NCBI RefSeq assembly: GCF_003402535.2
Contig: NZ_AP025172.1
Location: 1,302,001 to 1,366,000 of the forward strand
DNA: 64,000 nucleotides
Reading direction: 5' to 3'
DNA from: Cupriavidus sp. P-10
GTDB taxonomy: Bacteria > Pseudomonadota > Gammaproteobacteria > Burkholderiales > Burkholderiaceae
The notes under the pieces were generated by a model. It saw nothing but the letters and a program-made list of their open reading frames with translations, did no database searches and was not told the origin of the DNA. The position numbers were made by a program, and so were the translations under genes. Shown one piece after another: positions 34,724 through 44,085 of this stretch (its first letter is position 1; the number at the start of each line of letters is the position of its first letter).

Positions 34724-36378
34724 TGGGCAAGTCAGTACAGGTAAGGAACCTGCGCATCGCGGCAGGCGACACCATCATCGTTGACGACGTCAACTTCCAC
34801 ATTGCTCCTGGCGAAGTCCTCGCCCTGATTGGCGAGTCTGGGTCAGGAAAAACCACCACGGCGCTTTCCCTGATGGGCTATGCCCGCCAGGGTTGCAGGA
34901 TCGCCGGCGGAAACATCCGCGTTGGCGACACCGAGGTGCTGTCGCTGTCGCCATCCGAGCAACGCACATTGCGCGGCCGGTCCATCACTTATATCGCGCA
35001 GAGCGCTGCAGCGTCCTTCAATCCGTCGCGGACCATCATGGATCAGGTGGTCGAGCCGGCGCTGATCCATCGGCTGATGGACCGCGCCAGCGCTGAGCGC
35101 AAGGCCATCGATCTCTTCCGGGAACTGGCACTGCCTGATCCCGAGACAATTGGGGAGCGCTATCCCCATCAGGTGTCGGGGGGTCAACTGCAGCGCTTGA
35201 TGGCCGCCATGGCGCTTATCACCGATCCGGATCTCGTGATTCTCGACGAGCCGACGACGGCTCTCGATGTCACCACGCAGGTCGAAGTACTGCGTGCATT
35301 CCGCCGTGCGGTGCGCGAGCGGCGCTCAACTGCAGTGTACGTGAGTCATGACCTTGCCGTTGTGGCGCAAGTAGCCGATCACATCCTCGTGCTTCGCGAC
35401 GGCAAGATGCGCGAGCTTGGCGAGACTGACCAGATTCTGCATGCACCAGTAGATGACTACACGCAAAGCTTGCTGGCCGCCGCGCGACCGGCAGAGCGTG
35501 GCGGCAGGCCCGAGAGTGCCGCATCGAGGCCGGTGCTACTGGAAGTCAAAGGAGTGTCCGCAGGATATGGGCCGGTCGACGCCAAAGGACAACCGGCAGT
35601 GAAGATCCTCGACCACATCGATCTGACACTTCACCGGGGCCAGTCCATTGGGGTAATCGGCGAATCCGGTTCGGGGAAAACTACGTTGGCCCGGGCGATC
35701 GCAGGCCTGGTTTCGCCATGCGCGGGAAGCATCAAGTTCGACGGACAGCCGCTTCCGCCATCCTTGGACAAACGCAGCCGTGATTCTTTGCGCCGGATCC
35801 AGATCGTGTTTCAGATGGCCGACACTGCGTTGAATCCGTCGCACACCATCGAGGAAATCCTGGCCCGTCCCTTGCAATTCTTCCATGGGTTGCGCGGGTC
35901 CAAGCAAAGTGCACGCATCCGGGAGCTGCTGGATCTGGTCCGGCTTCCTGCCAGCCTTGCTGCCCGCACTCCTGCCGGCCTCTCCGGCGGGCAGAAGCAG
36001 CGTATCAACCTGGCCCGCGCGCTTGCGGCTGAGCCGGAGCTGATCCTGTGCGACGAGATTACTTCTGCGCTTGATACTGTCGTTGGCGCGGCGATCCTCG
36101 ACCTGATGGCGGAGCTGCGCCGCGAACTTGGGGTGTCGTACCTGTTCATCAGTCACGACTTGCACACTGTGCGGGCGATCTGCGACGAAATCGTGGTGAT
36201 GCAGCACGGCCGCAAGCTGACACAGGTTGCACACGCGGACTACGAGCGCGGACCCCATCACCCGTACTACGACCTGCTTGCCCGTTCCGTACCGGAATTG
36301 CGGCGTGGGTGGATCGACGAGGTCGATCTGGCCGCTGCCCGCTCCGCATGTGAGAACTCGGCCGTGGCAACGCACTAG
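34723..36378 (+). CDS. Fused double ABC ATPase (DppD-DppF-like)
   Basis: A 551-residue protein with two full nucleotide-binding domains. Domain 1: Walker A GESGSGKTT, signature VSGGQLQR, Walker B LVILDEPTTALD. Domain 2 from about residue 265: Walker A GESGSGKTT, signature LSGGQKQR, Walker B LILCDEITSALD. In most Dpp/Opp systems these are two proteins; here one chain supplies both sites. It completes the importer with the preceding permeases. A short inverted repeat (TAGCTGC-N7-GCAGCTA) overlaps its stop at 36376-36396. Confidence 0.85.
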   Translation: MGKSVQVRNLRIAAGDTIIVDDVNFHIAPGEVLALIGESGSGKTTTALSLMGYARQGCRIAGGNIRVGDTEVLSLSPSEQRTLRGRSITYIAQSAAASFNPSRTIMDQVVEPALIHRLMDRASAERKAIDLFRELALPDPETIGERYPHQVSGGQLQRLMAAMALITDPDLVILDEPTTALDVTTQVEVLRAFRRAVRERRSTAVYVSHDLAVVAQVADHILVLRDGKMRELGETDQILHAPVDDYTQSLLAAARPAERGGRPESAASRPVLLEVKGVSAGYGPVDAKGQPAVKILDHIDLTLHRGQSIGVIGESGSGKTTLARAIAGLVSPCAGSIKFDGQPLPPSLDKRSRDSLRRIQIVFQMADTALNPSHTIEEILARPLQFFHGLRGSKQSARIRELLDLVRLPASLAARTPAGLSGGQKQRINLARALAAEPELILCDEITSALDTVVGAAILDLMAELRRELGVSYLFISHDLHTVRAICDEIVVMQHGRKLTQVAHADYERGPHHPYYDLLARSVPELRRGWIDEVDLAAARSACENSAVATH

Positions 36379-36483
36379 CTGCTGCCGACGCAGCTACTTC
36401 CTTCATAACCCGAATCGCTGCTTCGCCATGTCTGCGCATTTGCGCGACGTGGCAGCGGCCCCCTGTTGCCTAGGAGAGATGAA

Positions 36484-37965
36484 ATGTCTTTGACCATCCA
36501 GAACCCCATCCTCATGCCTGGCGCCAATCTGATCGGCGCGGAATGGAGCGCCGCCGCGGATGGCCGCACGCTGAACGTGTGCGACCCGGCGACCGACGAA
36601 GTGTTTGCCATCGTGCCGGACAGCGGCGCAGCGGACGCCAGGCACGCCGTGGATGTTGCCCATGCAGCGTTTGCAACGTGGAAGAAGGTACCGGCCAAGC
36701 AACGAGCGCAGATCGTCAAACGCTGGAATGACCTTGTCGTCGCGCACGTAGAGGACCTCGGCCGCCTGATCTCGCGAGAGCAAGGCAAGCCGCTTGCCGA
36801 GGGCAAGGGCGAGGTCATGTACGCAGCCAGCTACATCGAGTGGTTCGCCGAAGAAGCGACCCGTGCCGATGGCGATGTCATCGCAGCGCCGGTACCCGGC
36901 CGTCGCATGTTTGCGTTGCGTGAGCCCGTCGGCGTGATCGCTGCCATTACCCCGTGGAACTTCCCGGCAGCGATGATCGCCCGCAAGATTGCCCCGGCCC
37001 TCGCGGCAGGCTGCACCGTCGTATGCAAGCCCGCGGAAGACACACCCCTTACCTCGCTGGCGCTGGTCAAGCTTGCCGAGCAGGCAGGTGTACCGCCGGG
37101 CGTGCTGAACATCGTTACCGCATCGCGCGAACGTGCCGCCGAAGTGGTTGACGTGTGGCTGGACGACCCCCGTGTACGCAAAATGACGTTCACCGGTTCG
37201 ACACCGGTAGGCAAGCACCTGGCGCGCCGCTCTGCTGACACGCTCAAGAAGCTTTCGCTGGAGCTGGGTGGCAACGCTCCGTTCATTGTCTTCGATGATG
37301 CCGATCTCGACGCAGCGGTCGAGGGACTGATGGCTGCCAAGTTCCGCAATGGCGGTCAGACCTGCGTGTGCCCCAACCGCATTTTCGTGCAGGACAAGGT
37401 CCACGATGCATTCGTGGAAAAGCTGGCAGCTCGTGTCAGCGCACTCGTCGTGGCGCCCGCGACCGACTCGGCCGCGCAGATCGGCCCGATGATCAACGCT
37501 CGCGCCGTGGACAAGATCGAGCGCCACGTCAATGACGCAGTTAGCCGCGGCGCCCGCGTGGTGGCGGGCGGCAAGCGGATCAAATCGGACCGCTGCCCGG
37601 GACCGAACTACTACGCGCCGACGGTTCTCGTGGATGTCGATGCGACGATGGAGTGCTCGTGCGAAGAAACGTTCGGGCCCGTCGCTCCGGTGACGCGCTT
37701 TTCGACCGAGGCTGAAGTCGTGGCCACCGCCAATGCTACGCCTTTCGGTCTTGCGGCTTACTTCTATTCGAACGACGTGAAGCGCATCTGGCGCCTGGCC
37801 GACGCGCTCGAGTCCGGCATTGTCGGTATCAACGAAGGCGCCATCGCAGCGGAAGCGGCACCCTTCGGCGGGATCAAGGACTCCGGCTATGGCCGTGAAG
37901 GCTCACGCTACGGTCTGGAAGAGTACATGCACATCAAGTACGTCTGCCAAGGTCAGCTCGACTGA
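36484..37965 (+). CDS. gabD: NAD(P)-dependent succinate-semialdehyde dehydrogenase-like
   Basis: A 493-residue aldehyde dehydrogenase of the GabD type: ITPWNFPAAMIARKIAPALA, general base Glu in LELGGNAPFIVFDDADLD, catalytic Cys in NGGQTCVCPNR, and EETFGPVAPV. The start at 36484 follows TAGGAGAGATGAA; an upstream ATG at 36466 is less likely. It would oxidise succinate semialdehyde to succinate, or the C5 analogue glutarate semialdehyde (DavD), which cannot be separated by eye. It follows the transporter operon and precedes the YdiJ-like and GabT-like genes. Confidence 0.8.
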   Translation: MSLTIQNPILMPGANLIGAEWSAAADGRTLNVCDPATDEVFAIVPDSGAADARHAVDVAHAAFATWKKVPAKQRAQIVKRWNDLVVAHVEDLGRLISREQGKPLAEGKGEVMYAASYIEWFAEEATRADGDVIAAPVPGRRMFALREPVGVIAAITPWNFPAAMIARKIAPALAAGCTVVCKPAEDTPLTSLALVKLAEQAGVPPGVLNIVTASRERAAEVVDVWLDDPRVRKMTFTGSTPVGKHLARRSADTLKKLSLELGGNAPFIVFDDADLDAAVEGLMAAKFRNGGQTCVCPNRIFVQDKVHDAFVEKLAARVSALVVAPATDSAAQIGPMINARAVDKIERHVNDAVSRGARVVAGGKRIKSDRCPGPNYYAPTVLVDVDATMECSCEETFGPVAPVTRFSTEAEVVATANATPFGLAAYFYSNDVKRIWRLADALESGIVGINEGAIAAEAAPFGGIKDSGYGREGSRYGLEEYMHIKYVCQGQLD

Positions 37966-37978
37966 GCAGGGGGCATTC

Positions 37979-38007
37979 GAGCCTGCGGTTGCGGATACCG
38001 CGGGCTC
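37979..38007 (+). terminator. Hairpin downstream of the gabD-like gene
   Basis: GAGCCTGCGGT and ACCGCGGGCTC form an 11-base stem with one mismatch around a seven-base loop, 14 bases after the gabD-like stop. No strong T-tract follows. It may end the transporter-gabD transcript before the dehydrogenase gene at 38207. Confidence 0.5.
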
Positions 38008-38206
38008 ATCCTGCTTTATCTCGCGCCTAACCGCCGCACTCACTGAGCGCGGCCGGCACGAAAAAAGGAACTGCTGTTCGGCGTCAGACAACGAAATACG
38101 CTGCTGAACAGCCCCCCGATTTCGGTCAAAGCTTGACTGCCCGCCTCCCTATACTGAGCCACAACCCCTGCGCATCGGGCGCCGAACGGGCCGAACCGCG
38201 ACGACT

Positions 38207-41161
38207 ATGACACAAGCCACCTCCCAATTGCCACGCGATCTCAACCTGCTGCTGCGCCTGCGCAAACGCCTGGAAGCAGAGACCACGGCGGAGTTGCGAT
38301 TTGACCAGGTGACGCGTGCCATCTACGCCTCCGAAGCCTCGAACTACCGGCAGGTTCCGCTGGGTGTGGTCATCCCCCGCACCATGGCGGATCTCGAGAC
38401 TACCGTGCGCGCTTGTGGCGAACTGGGGGTGGCAATGGTGCCACGTGGTGCGGGTACCTCGATGAGCGGACAGTCGGTCAATGCAGCGATCTGTATCGAC
38501 CATTCGAAATACCTGCATGCCGTTGAGTCGATTGACTCGGAAGCGCGCATCGGTCGCGTACAGCCAGGTGTCATCTGCGACCAGCTCAAGCAGGCTGCCG
38601 CTGACCATGGTCTGACGTTCGGCCCGGATCCCGCCACACACAGCCGTTGCACCCTGGGCGGCATGATCGGCAACAACTCCTGCGGCGCCCACTCGGTCAT
38701 GGCAGGAAAAACCGTCGAGAATATCGAGCGTCTGGAGGTGGTAACGGCCACCGGGGCTCGCTTCTGGGTCGGTGCCACCAGCGAAGCCGCGTACGCCGAG
38801 CACTTGGCCGCCGGTGGCGAGCGTGCCCGCATTGTGCGAGGGCTGCGTGATCTCGCCGATCGCTATGCGGAGGACATTCGTGTCGGCTTTCCCCGTCTGA
38901 AGCGTCGCGTCTCAGGCTACAACCTGGACCAGCTGCTGCCCGATAACGGATTCAATATTGCGCGTGCACTGGTGGGAACAGAAGGTACATGCGCCACCGT
39001 TCTGCGTGCCGAGACACGGCTAGTGGAAGGATTGTCGCAGCGGGTCCTGCTCGTGCTCGGCTTCGAGTCGATCTTTGACGCTGCGGACTGCGTGCCGGAT
39101 TTGCTGCCCCTTGGCCCGATCGCCATGGAAGGCCTCGACACCGGCATCATCGGCGGCTTGAAGGAGCTGGGGTTGAAGCTCGACGACATCGCCGAACTTC
39201 CGGCCGGGAATGCCTGGCTGATGATCGAGTTCGGAGCGAGCGAACGCAGCGAGGCCATCAGGCAGGCACGCCATGCGTCGGCAGCCGCAGCAACGTTTGC
39301 CTCAAAGCCCAGTGTCCGACTGGTTGAAGACGCCGGGCTAATGGGCCGACTGTGGGCCATCCGCGAAACCGGGGCATCGGCTACCTCACTGTCAACGGTG
39401 CCCGGCCAACCCGATCCCACGGTAGGCTGGGAAGATGCCGCGGTCGAGCCGTCCCTGCTCGGCCCGTACCTGAGAGAGTTCTCTGCACTGGTCGCCCGCT
39501 ATGGCTACAAGACCAATATGTATGGCCATTTTGGCGACGGTTGCATCCACTCGCGCATCACCTTCGACCTTCGGTCCAGGGCCGGCGTAAGCGACTGGCG
39601 CAAGTTTCTGGAAGAGGCGGCAGCACTGGTGGTCAAGTACAAGGGCTCCCTGTCCGGCGAGCATGGTGACGGCCAGGCCAAGGGCGAGCTGCTCCCGCTC
39701 ATGTTCAGCCCACGCCTTATGCAGGCCTTCCGCGAGTTCAAGGCCCTATGGGACCCGCACGGCCTGATGAACCCCGGCAAGCTGATCGACGCCATGCCGG
39801 TCGACGCCAACCTCCGGCTGGGCCCTGACTATCGCCGCAGCGACGTCCCCAGCGTGTTCACGTACCCGATGGGCGCCGGTGCCAACGCCGGCTACGGACG
39901 TGAAACCGAACGCTGCATTGGCATGGGCAAGTGCCGTTCGCTGGACGGTGGCACCATGTGCCCCAGCTTCAAGGCCACACGTGAGGAACGATATGCCACG
40001 CGTGGGCGGGCACGCATGTTCTTTGAGATGCTTAACGGCGAGATCATCGACGAGACGCGCGATGCAAAGGACGTGAAGGACTCGATGGACCTCTGCCTTT
40101 CCTGCAAGGGCTGCAAGAACGACTGTCCCACCCACGTCGATATTCCAAAATACCGAAGCGAATTCCTCTATCGCTACTATCAGCGACGTATGCGCGCGCC
40201 GATGGACGCATTGATCGGCCGACTCGGACAGTGGCTGCCCGTCGCGACCCGCTTCAGCGGCGCGTTCAATGCAGTCATGCAGAACCGCGTCTCGCGAAGG
40301 ATCGGAAGAATGTTCGGCCTGGCAGAGGGTGCCGCTCTCCCACCGGTGGCAGACACGGCATTCCGCCGCAGCAATACGGCAAGGCGTCTGGAGACCGTGC
40401 GCAACGAATCGTTTGGTCCGCGCGATGTGGTGGTCTGGACCGACAGCTTCAACAACGGCTTCACCCCGCACGTGCTGGAGGCGGCCGTAAAGGTGATCGA
40501 GCGGCACGGCTGGCGCGCACGGCTTAGTTCACGGCACGTCTGCTGCGGCCGCCCCTTCTACGATGTCGGTCTTCTCGACCAGGCGCGCAACAATTTGCTT
40601 GAGTTGCTTGACGTGCTGGCAGATCCCATCGCAGCGGGTGTTCCCGTTCTGGTACTGGAGCCAAGCTGTCTGTCGGTCTTCCGCGACGAAATGCTGGCAA
40701 TGCTTCCCAATGATCCGAGGGCGAAGAGGCTAGCGGGTCTCACCGAGACGATGGCCGAGTTCGCCAAGCGCGCCGGCATCAAGCTTGAGGCCAGTACGGA
40801 AGTCCATGCACATGCCCATTGCCACCAGCGCGCATGCGGTGGCTCGAGCGCAGAGAGCGCGATGGGCCTGAACGTAATGAACACCGGCTGCTGCGGTATG
40901 GCCGGTGCCTTTGGCTACCACGAGAAGACAGCAGCCGTCTCTCGCCGCATTGGCGAGAGTACGCTTCTTCCTAAGCTTGACGTCCTTGGCGCCGACGCCA
41001 CGGTGGTTGCCGACGGCTTCAGCTGCCGGTCCCAGATTCGCAAGGTATCCGGACGCGATGCACGCCACTTGGCCGAGGTTCTAGCCGAAGCGACTGCCCC
41101 TATTGACCGATCTGTTGCCCCCGCAAATCAACGCGACGCCGCTGTCGCTGAACTTCAATGA
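38207..41161 (+). CDS. FAD/Fe-S dehydrogenase, D-2-hydroxyglutarate dehydrogenase-like
   Basis: A 984-residue fusion resembling E. coli YdiJ. Residues about 45-210 form an FAD-binding type 4 domain (VPRGAGTSMSGQ, TLGGMIGNNSCGAHS). About 290-530 is an FAD-oxidase C domain (GHFGDGCIHSRI, SGEHGDGQAKGEL). About 565-645 carries Fe-S ligands (CIGMGKC and CLSCKGCKNDCPTHVD). Two CCG-type motifs follow (HVCCGRPFYDVG near 778, GCCGMAGAFGYH near 894). YdiJ-type enzymes oxidise D-2-hydroxyglutarate to 2-oxoglutarate; D-lactate is an alternative. The next gene needs 2-oxoglutarate as amino acceptor, so the two may cooperate. It stands about 240 bases after gabD with its own promoter likely. Confidence 0.8.
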   Translation: MTQATSQLPRDLNLLLRLRKRLEAETTAELRFDQVTRAIYASEASNYRQVPLGVVIPRTMADLETTVRACGELGVAMVPRGAGTSMSGQSVNAAICIDHSKYLHAVESIDSEARIGRVQPGVICDQLKQAAADHGLTFGPDPATHSRCTLGGMIGNNSCGAHSVMAGKTVENIERLEVVTATGARFWVGATSEAAYAEHLAAGGERARIVRGLRDLADRYAEDIRVGFPRLKRRVSGYNLDQLLPDNGFNIARALVGTEGTCATVLRAETRLVEGLSQRVLLVLGFESIFDAADCVPDLLPLGPIAMEGLDTGIIGGLKELGLKLDDIAELPAGNAWLMIEFGASERSEAIRQARHASAAAATFASKPSVRLVEDAGLMGRLWAIRETGASATSLSTVPGQPDPTVGWEDAAVEPSLLGPYLREFSALVARYGYKTNMYGHFGDGCIHSRITFDLRSRAGVSDWRKFLEEAAALVVKYKGSLSGEHGDGQAKGELLPLMFSPRLMQAFREFKALWDPHGLMNPGKLIDAMPVDANLRLGPDYRRSDVPSVFTYPMGAGANAGYGRETERCIGMGKCRSLDGGTMCPSFKATREERYATRGRARMFFEMLNGEIIDETRDAKDVKDSMDLCLSCKGCKNDCPTHVDIPKYRSEFLYRYYQRRMRAPMDALIGRLGQWLPVATRFSGAFNAVMQNRVSRRIGRMFGLAEGAALPPVADTAFRRSNTARRLETVRNESFGPRDVVVWTDSFNNGFTPHVLEAAVKVIERHGWRARLSSRHVCCGRPFYDVGLLDQARNNLLELLDVLADPIAAGVPVLVLEPSCLSVFRDEMLAMLPNDPRAKRLAGLTETMAEFAKRAGIKLEASTEVHAHAHCHQRACGGSSAESAMGLNVMNTGCCGMAGAFGYHEKTAAVSRRIGESTLLPKLDVLGADATVVADGFSCRSQIRKVSGRDARHLAEVLAEATAPIDRSVAPANQRDAAVAELQ

Positions 41162-41171
41162 GGTATCTAGC

Positions 41172-42461
41172 ATGAGCCAAACCAACCAAGCCTATATCGC
41201 CGAGCGCGGCAAACACGTGCCCCACGGAGTGGTCACGGCCCATCCCCTCTTCGCCGAGAAGGCCGAGGGTGCCTATCTGTGGGACGTGGAGGGTCGCCGC
41301 TATATCGATTTTGTCGGCGGTATCGGTGTCCAGAACATTGGCCACAATCACCCGAAGGTCGTCGAGGCCGTGCGCACGCAATTGAACCGCGTCACGCACG
41401 CTGCCTTTCAGGTGGTTGGCTATGACGTGTACGTGGATCTGGCAGCGCGACTGAACAAGCTGGTTGGCGGAAGTGAAGCCTACAAGTCGCTACTCGTGAC
41501 AACAGGCGCAGAAGCGGTGGAAAACGCCATCAAGATTGCGCGTGCCTATCGCAATGTGCCCGGCGTCATCGCCTTCCGCGGCGGCTTCCACGGCCGCACC
41601 CTTCTGGGTTCGACGCTGACGGGCATGAGCACGCCATACAAACAGAATTTCGGCCAGGCGGCAGACATCTACCATACCCCTTACCCAGATCCGTATCGCG
41701 GCTTCGACGCGGCCGCTGCAATCCGCGCGCTCGAGGATCTGTTCGCCACGCAAATAGCTCCCGAGCGCGTTGCCGCTGTGATTCTCGAACCCGTTCAGGG
41801 CGATGGCGGTTTCCTGCCGGCGGGTACTGAGTTCCTGCAGGCGCTCCGTGAACTGACCAAGCGTCACGGCATCGTGCTGATCCTCGACGAAATCCAGGCG
41901 GGCTTTGGCCGCACGGGAACGATGTTCGGCTTCCAGCACGCCGGCATTCAGCCGGACCTCGTGACGGTGGCAAAGAGCCTGGCCGGCGGTCTTCCGCTGG
42001 CCGGTGTGGTCGGTCGTGCCGAAATCATGGATGCCCCTGCTCCCGGCGGCCTTGGTGGCACCTACGCCGGCAACCCGCTGGCCTGCGCCGCAGCGCTGGC
42101 CGTGCTGGATGTCTTCGAGCAGGACAAGCTGCTCGAGAAGTCAAAGCAGACCGGCGAGCTGCTGCGTTCCGGTCTCGACGCCATCGCGCGTGATTTCCCG
42201 GCAATCGGCACCGTCCGTGGTGTCGGCTCAATGCTCGCACTGGAATTCGTGCGTGACGGCGACCCCTTCCAGCCGGACGCTACGCTGGCGCAAACGGTCA
42301 TCGACGAATGCCGTACGCGCGGTCTGCTGGTTATCAAGTGCGGTGTGCATCGCAACACGGTGCGCCTGCTGGCGCCGTTGAACAGCGCCCCCGAGACCAT
42401 CGCAGAGGCCTTGACCATCCTGCGTGACGCGATTGGGGCGTCCACGAGCATTTCCAAGTGA
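41172..42461 (+). CDS. gabT: 4-aminobutyrate (or 5-aminovalerate) aminotransferase
   Basis: A 429-residue class-III aminotransferase of the GabT/DavT type. GGIGVQNIGHNHPKVVEAV, TTGAEAVENAIKIAR, EPVQGDGGF, LILDEIQAGFGRTG and the PLP lysine in LVTVAKSLAGGLP are visible. It would transfer the amino group of GABA or 5-aminovalerate to 2-oxoglutarate, giving succinate or glutarate semialdehyde for the GabD-like enzyme. The start at 41172 gives the usual MSxTN opening and lies 10 bases after the previous stop. Confidence 0.85.
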   Translation: MSQTNQAYIAERGKHVPHGVVTAHPLFAEKAEGAYLWDVEGRRYIDFVGGIGVQNIGHNHPKVVEAVRTQLNRVTHAAFQVVGYDVYVDLAARLNKLVGGSEAYKSLLVTTGAEAVENAIKIARAYRNVPGVIAFRGGFHGRTLLGSTLTGMSTPYKQNFGQAADIYHTPYPDPYRGFDAAAAIRALEDLFATQIAPERVAAVILEPVQGDGGFLPAGTEFLQALRELTKRHGIVLILDEIQAGFGRTGTMFGFQHAGIQPDLVTVAKSLAGGLPLAGVVGRAEIMDAPAPGGLGGTYAGNPLACAAALAVLDVFEQDKLLEKSKQTGELLRSGLDAIARDFPAIGTVRGVGSMLALEFVRDGDPFQPDATLAQTVIDECRTRGLLVIKCGVHRNTVRLLAPLNSAPETIAEALTILRDAIGASTSISK

Positions 42462-42495
42462 TATTGGCATGGGCGCGACGGTCGTACCCGCCGCG

Positions 42496-42506
42496 CCCCC
42501 CCCCCC
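42496..42506 (+). repeat. Run of eleven C
   Basis: An uninterrupted C11 tract (G11 on the other strand) lies in the 216-base gap between the gabT-like gene and the next aminotransferase, 172 bases before that start. Such homopolymers can slip during replication and are also prone to sequencing error. Confidence 0.8.
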
Positions 42507-42677
42507 ACAGTAGGACGGCCGGGACAGGGAACGTCCACTTCTCGTGGCGCGCGGCATTTTCTGCTGAATCGGCATTAACTATGCGACGGGCGCCGGTTGC
42601 GCAGTGGCATTGCGGCATCAACTACTTCCTGAAACAGCATATGCTGAGTGCGACCTTTCTCGCACCGACCCTTGCCC

Positions 42678-44069
42678 ATGCACTCTGAATCCCACGAAGC
42701 CCTGGTCGCGCTAGACCGCGCCCACCTCATTCATCCCGTCTCGGCCTGGCGCACTCATGAACAACGAGGGCCCACCATCCTCACCTCCGGAAAGGGTGCC
42801 TATGTCCGCGATGCCGATGGAAACGAACTGCTGGATGCGTTCGCCGGGCTATGGTGCGTCAACGTGGGGTATGGCCAGGAAAGCGTGGTGGAAGCGGCGG
42901 CACGACAAATGCGCGAGTTGCCCTATGCCACCGGCTATTTTCACTTCAGCAGCGAACCGGCGATCGAGCTGGCCTCGAAGCTGGTCGAGCTCTCACCCGC
43001 TTCCCTGCGGCATGTCTATTTCACGCTAGGCGGCTCGGACGCGGTGGATTCGGCTGTGCGCTACATTACAGCCTACTTCAATGCCACCGGCCGCCCGGCA
43101 AAGAAGCACTTCATTTCTCTGGAGCGTGGCTATCACGGATCGTCGTCGTTCGGCGCCGGCCTGACTGCCCTGCCCGCGTTCCACTACGGTTTCGACCTGC
43201 CTCGCGCCAATCAACACTACATTCCGTCTCCTTATCCGTATCGTCAGCCTGACGGAACCGATGAGACTGCAATCATTGCTGCTTCCGTGGCGGCGCTGCG
43301 CAAGAGGGTCGAAGAACTCGGCCCGGAGAACGTCGCGGCGTTTTTCTGCGAACCGGTACAAGGATCGGGCGGAGTTATCGTACCGCCCCGCGGATGGCTC
43401 AAGGCAATGCGCGATGCGTGCCGGGAGTTGGACATTCTGTTCGTCGCGGACGAGGTCATTACGGGTTTCGGCCGTACTGGTCCGATGTTCGCGTGCGAGC
43501 ACGAAGATGTGCAGCCAGACCTCATGACGGTGGCAAAGGGGCTGACGGCGGGCTACGTGCCAATGGGTGCTGTGCTGATGTCCGATGCGGTCTACAACGG
43601 TATCGCGGACGGTACGCCGGCCGGCCAGTCCATTGGACACGGCATGACCTATTCCGCTCACCCGGTGAGTGCCGCAGTGGCGCTGGAGGTCTTGCGGTTG
43701 TACCAGGAAGGTGGACTGCTGGCCAATGGCCAGCGCGTCGCACTGCCATTCTCGGATGGCCTCAAGCAGATGCTGGACCATCCGCTGGTGGGCAATGCTC
43801 GCTCCCTGGGCTTGCTTGGGGCACTCGAACTGGTCAGCAACAAATCGACGAAGCAGCGCTTTGACCCGGCCCTGGGTCTGTCCGACAAGCTGTTCGCCGC
43901 AGGGTACCGAAACGGCTTGATCTACCGGGCCTTCGGGGACAACATCCTTGGCTTTGCGCCGGCATTGTGCTATTCGGAGGCCGACTTTGAAACGTTGTTC
44001 CTTCGTTTGCGAAGTGCGCTTGACGAGGTTCTGGCCGATCCTGCTGTCCGCGCCGCCATTTCGAACTGA
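42678..44069 (+). CDS. Class-III aminotransferase, omega-amine:pyruvate/SpuC-like
   Basis: A 463-residue PLP enzyme. The start at 42678 (MHSESHEAL) is preferred over an upstream ATG at 42648. Visible blocks are the substrate region ELLDAFAGLWCVNVGYG, then TGYFHFSSEPAIELASKL, LGGSDAVDSAVRYI, ADEVITGFGRTGPMF and the lysine in LMTVAKGLTAGYVPMGAV. The style is that of omega-amino acid:pyruvate and putrescine:pyruvate (SpuC) transaminases. It could convert a diamine or omega-amino acid to the aldehyde. It follows the gabT-like gene after a gap with the poly-C tract and probably has its own promoter. Confidence 0.8.
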   Translation: MHSESHEALVALDRAHLIHPVSAWRTHEQRGPTILTSGKGAYVRDADGNELLDAFAGLWCVNVGYGQESVVEAAARQMRELPYATGYFHFSSEPAIELASKLVELSPASLRHVYFTLGGSDAVDSAVRYITAYFNATGRPAKKHFISLERGYHGSSSFGAGLTALPAFHYGFDLPRANQHYIPSPYPYRQPDGTDETAIIAASVAALRKRVEELGPENVAAFFCEPVQGSGGVIVPPRGWLKAMRDACRELDILFVADEVITGFGRTGPMFACEHEDVQPDLMTVAKGLTAGYVPMGAVLMSDAVYNGIADGTPAGQSIGHGMTYSAHPVSAAVALEVLRLYQEGGLLANGQRVALPFSDGLKQMLDHPLVGNARSLGLLGALELVSNKSTKQRFDPALGLSDKLFAAGYRNGLIYRAFGDNILGFAPALCYSEADFETLFLRLRSALDEVLADPAVRAAISN

Positions 44070-44085
44070 TTCGAACCCTGCGCAG

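Noticed and set aside
36376..36396. TAGCTGC-N7-GCAGCTA hairpin at the ATPase stop as a terminator
   Set aside because: The stem is only seven bases, overlaps the stop codon and has no T-run, so it was not called as a separate feature.
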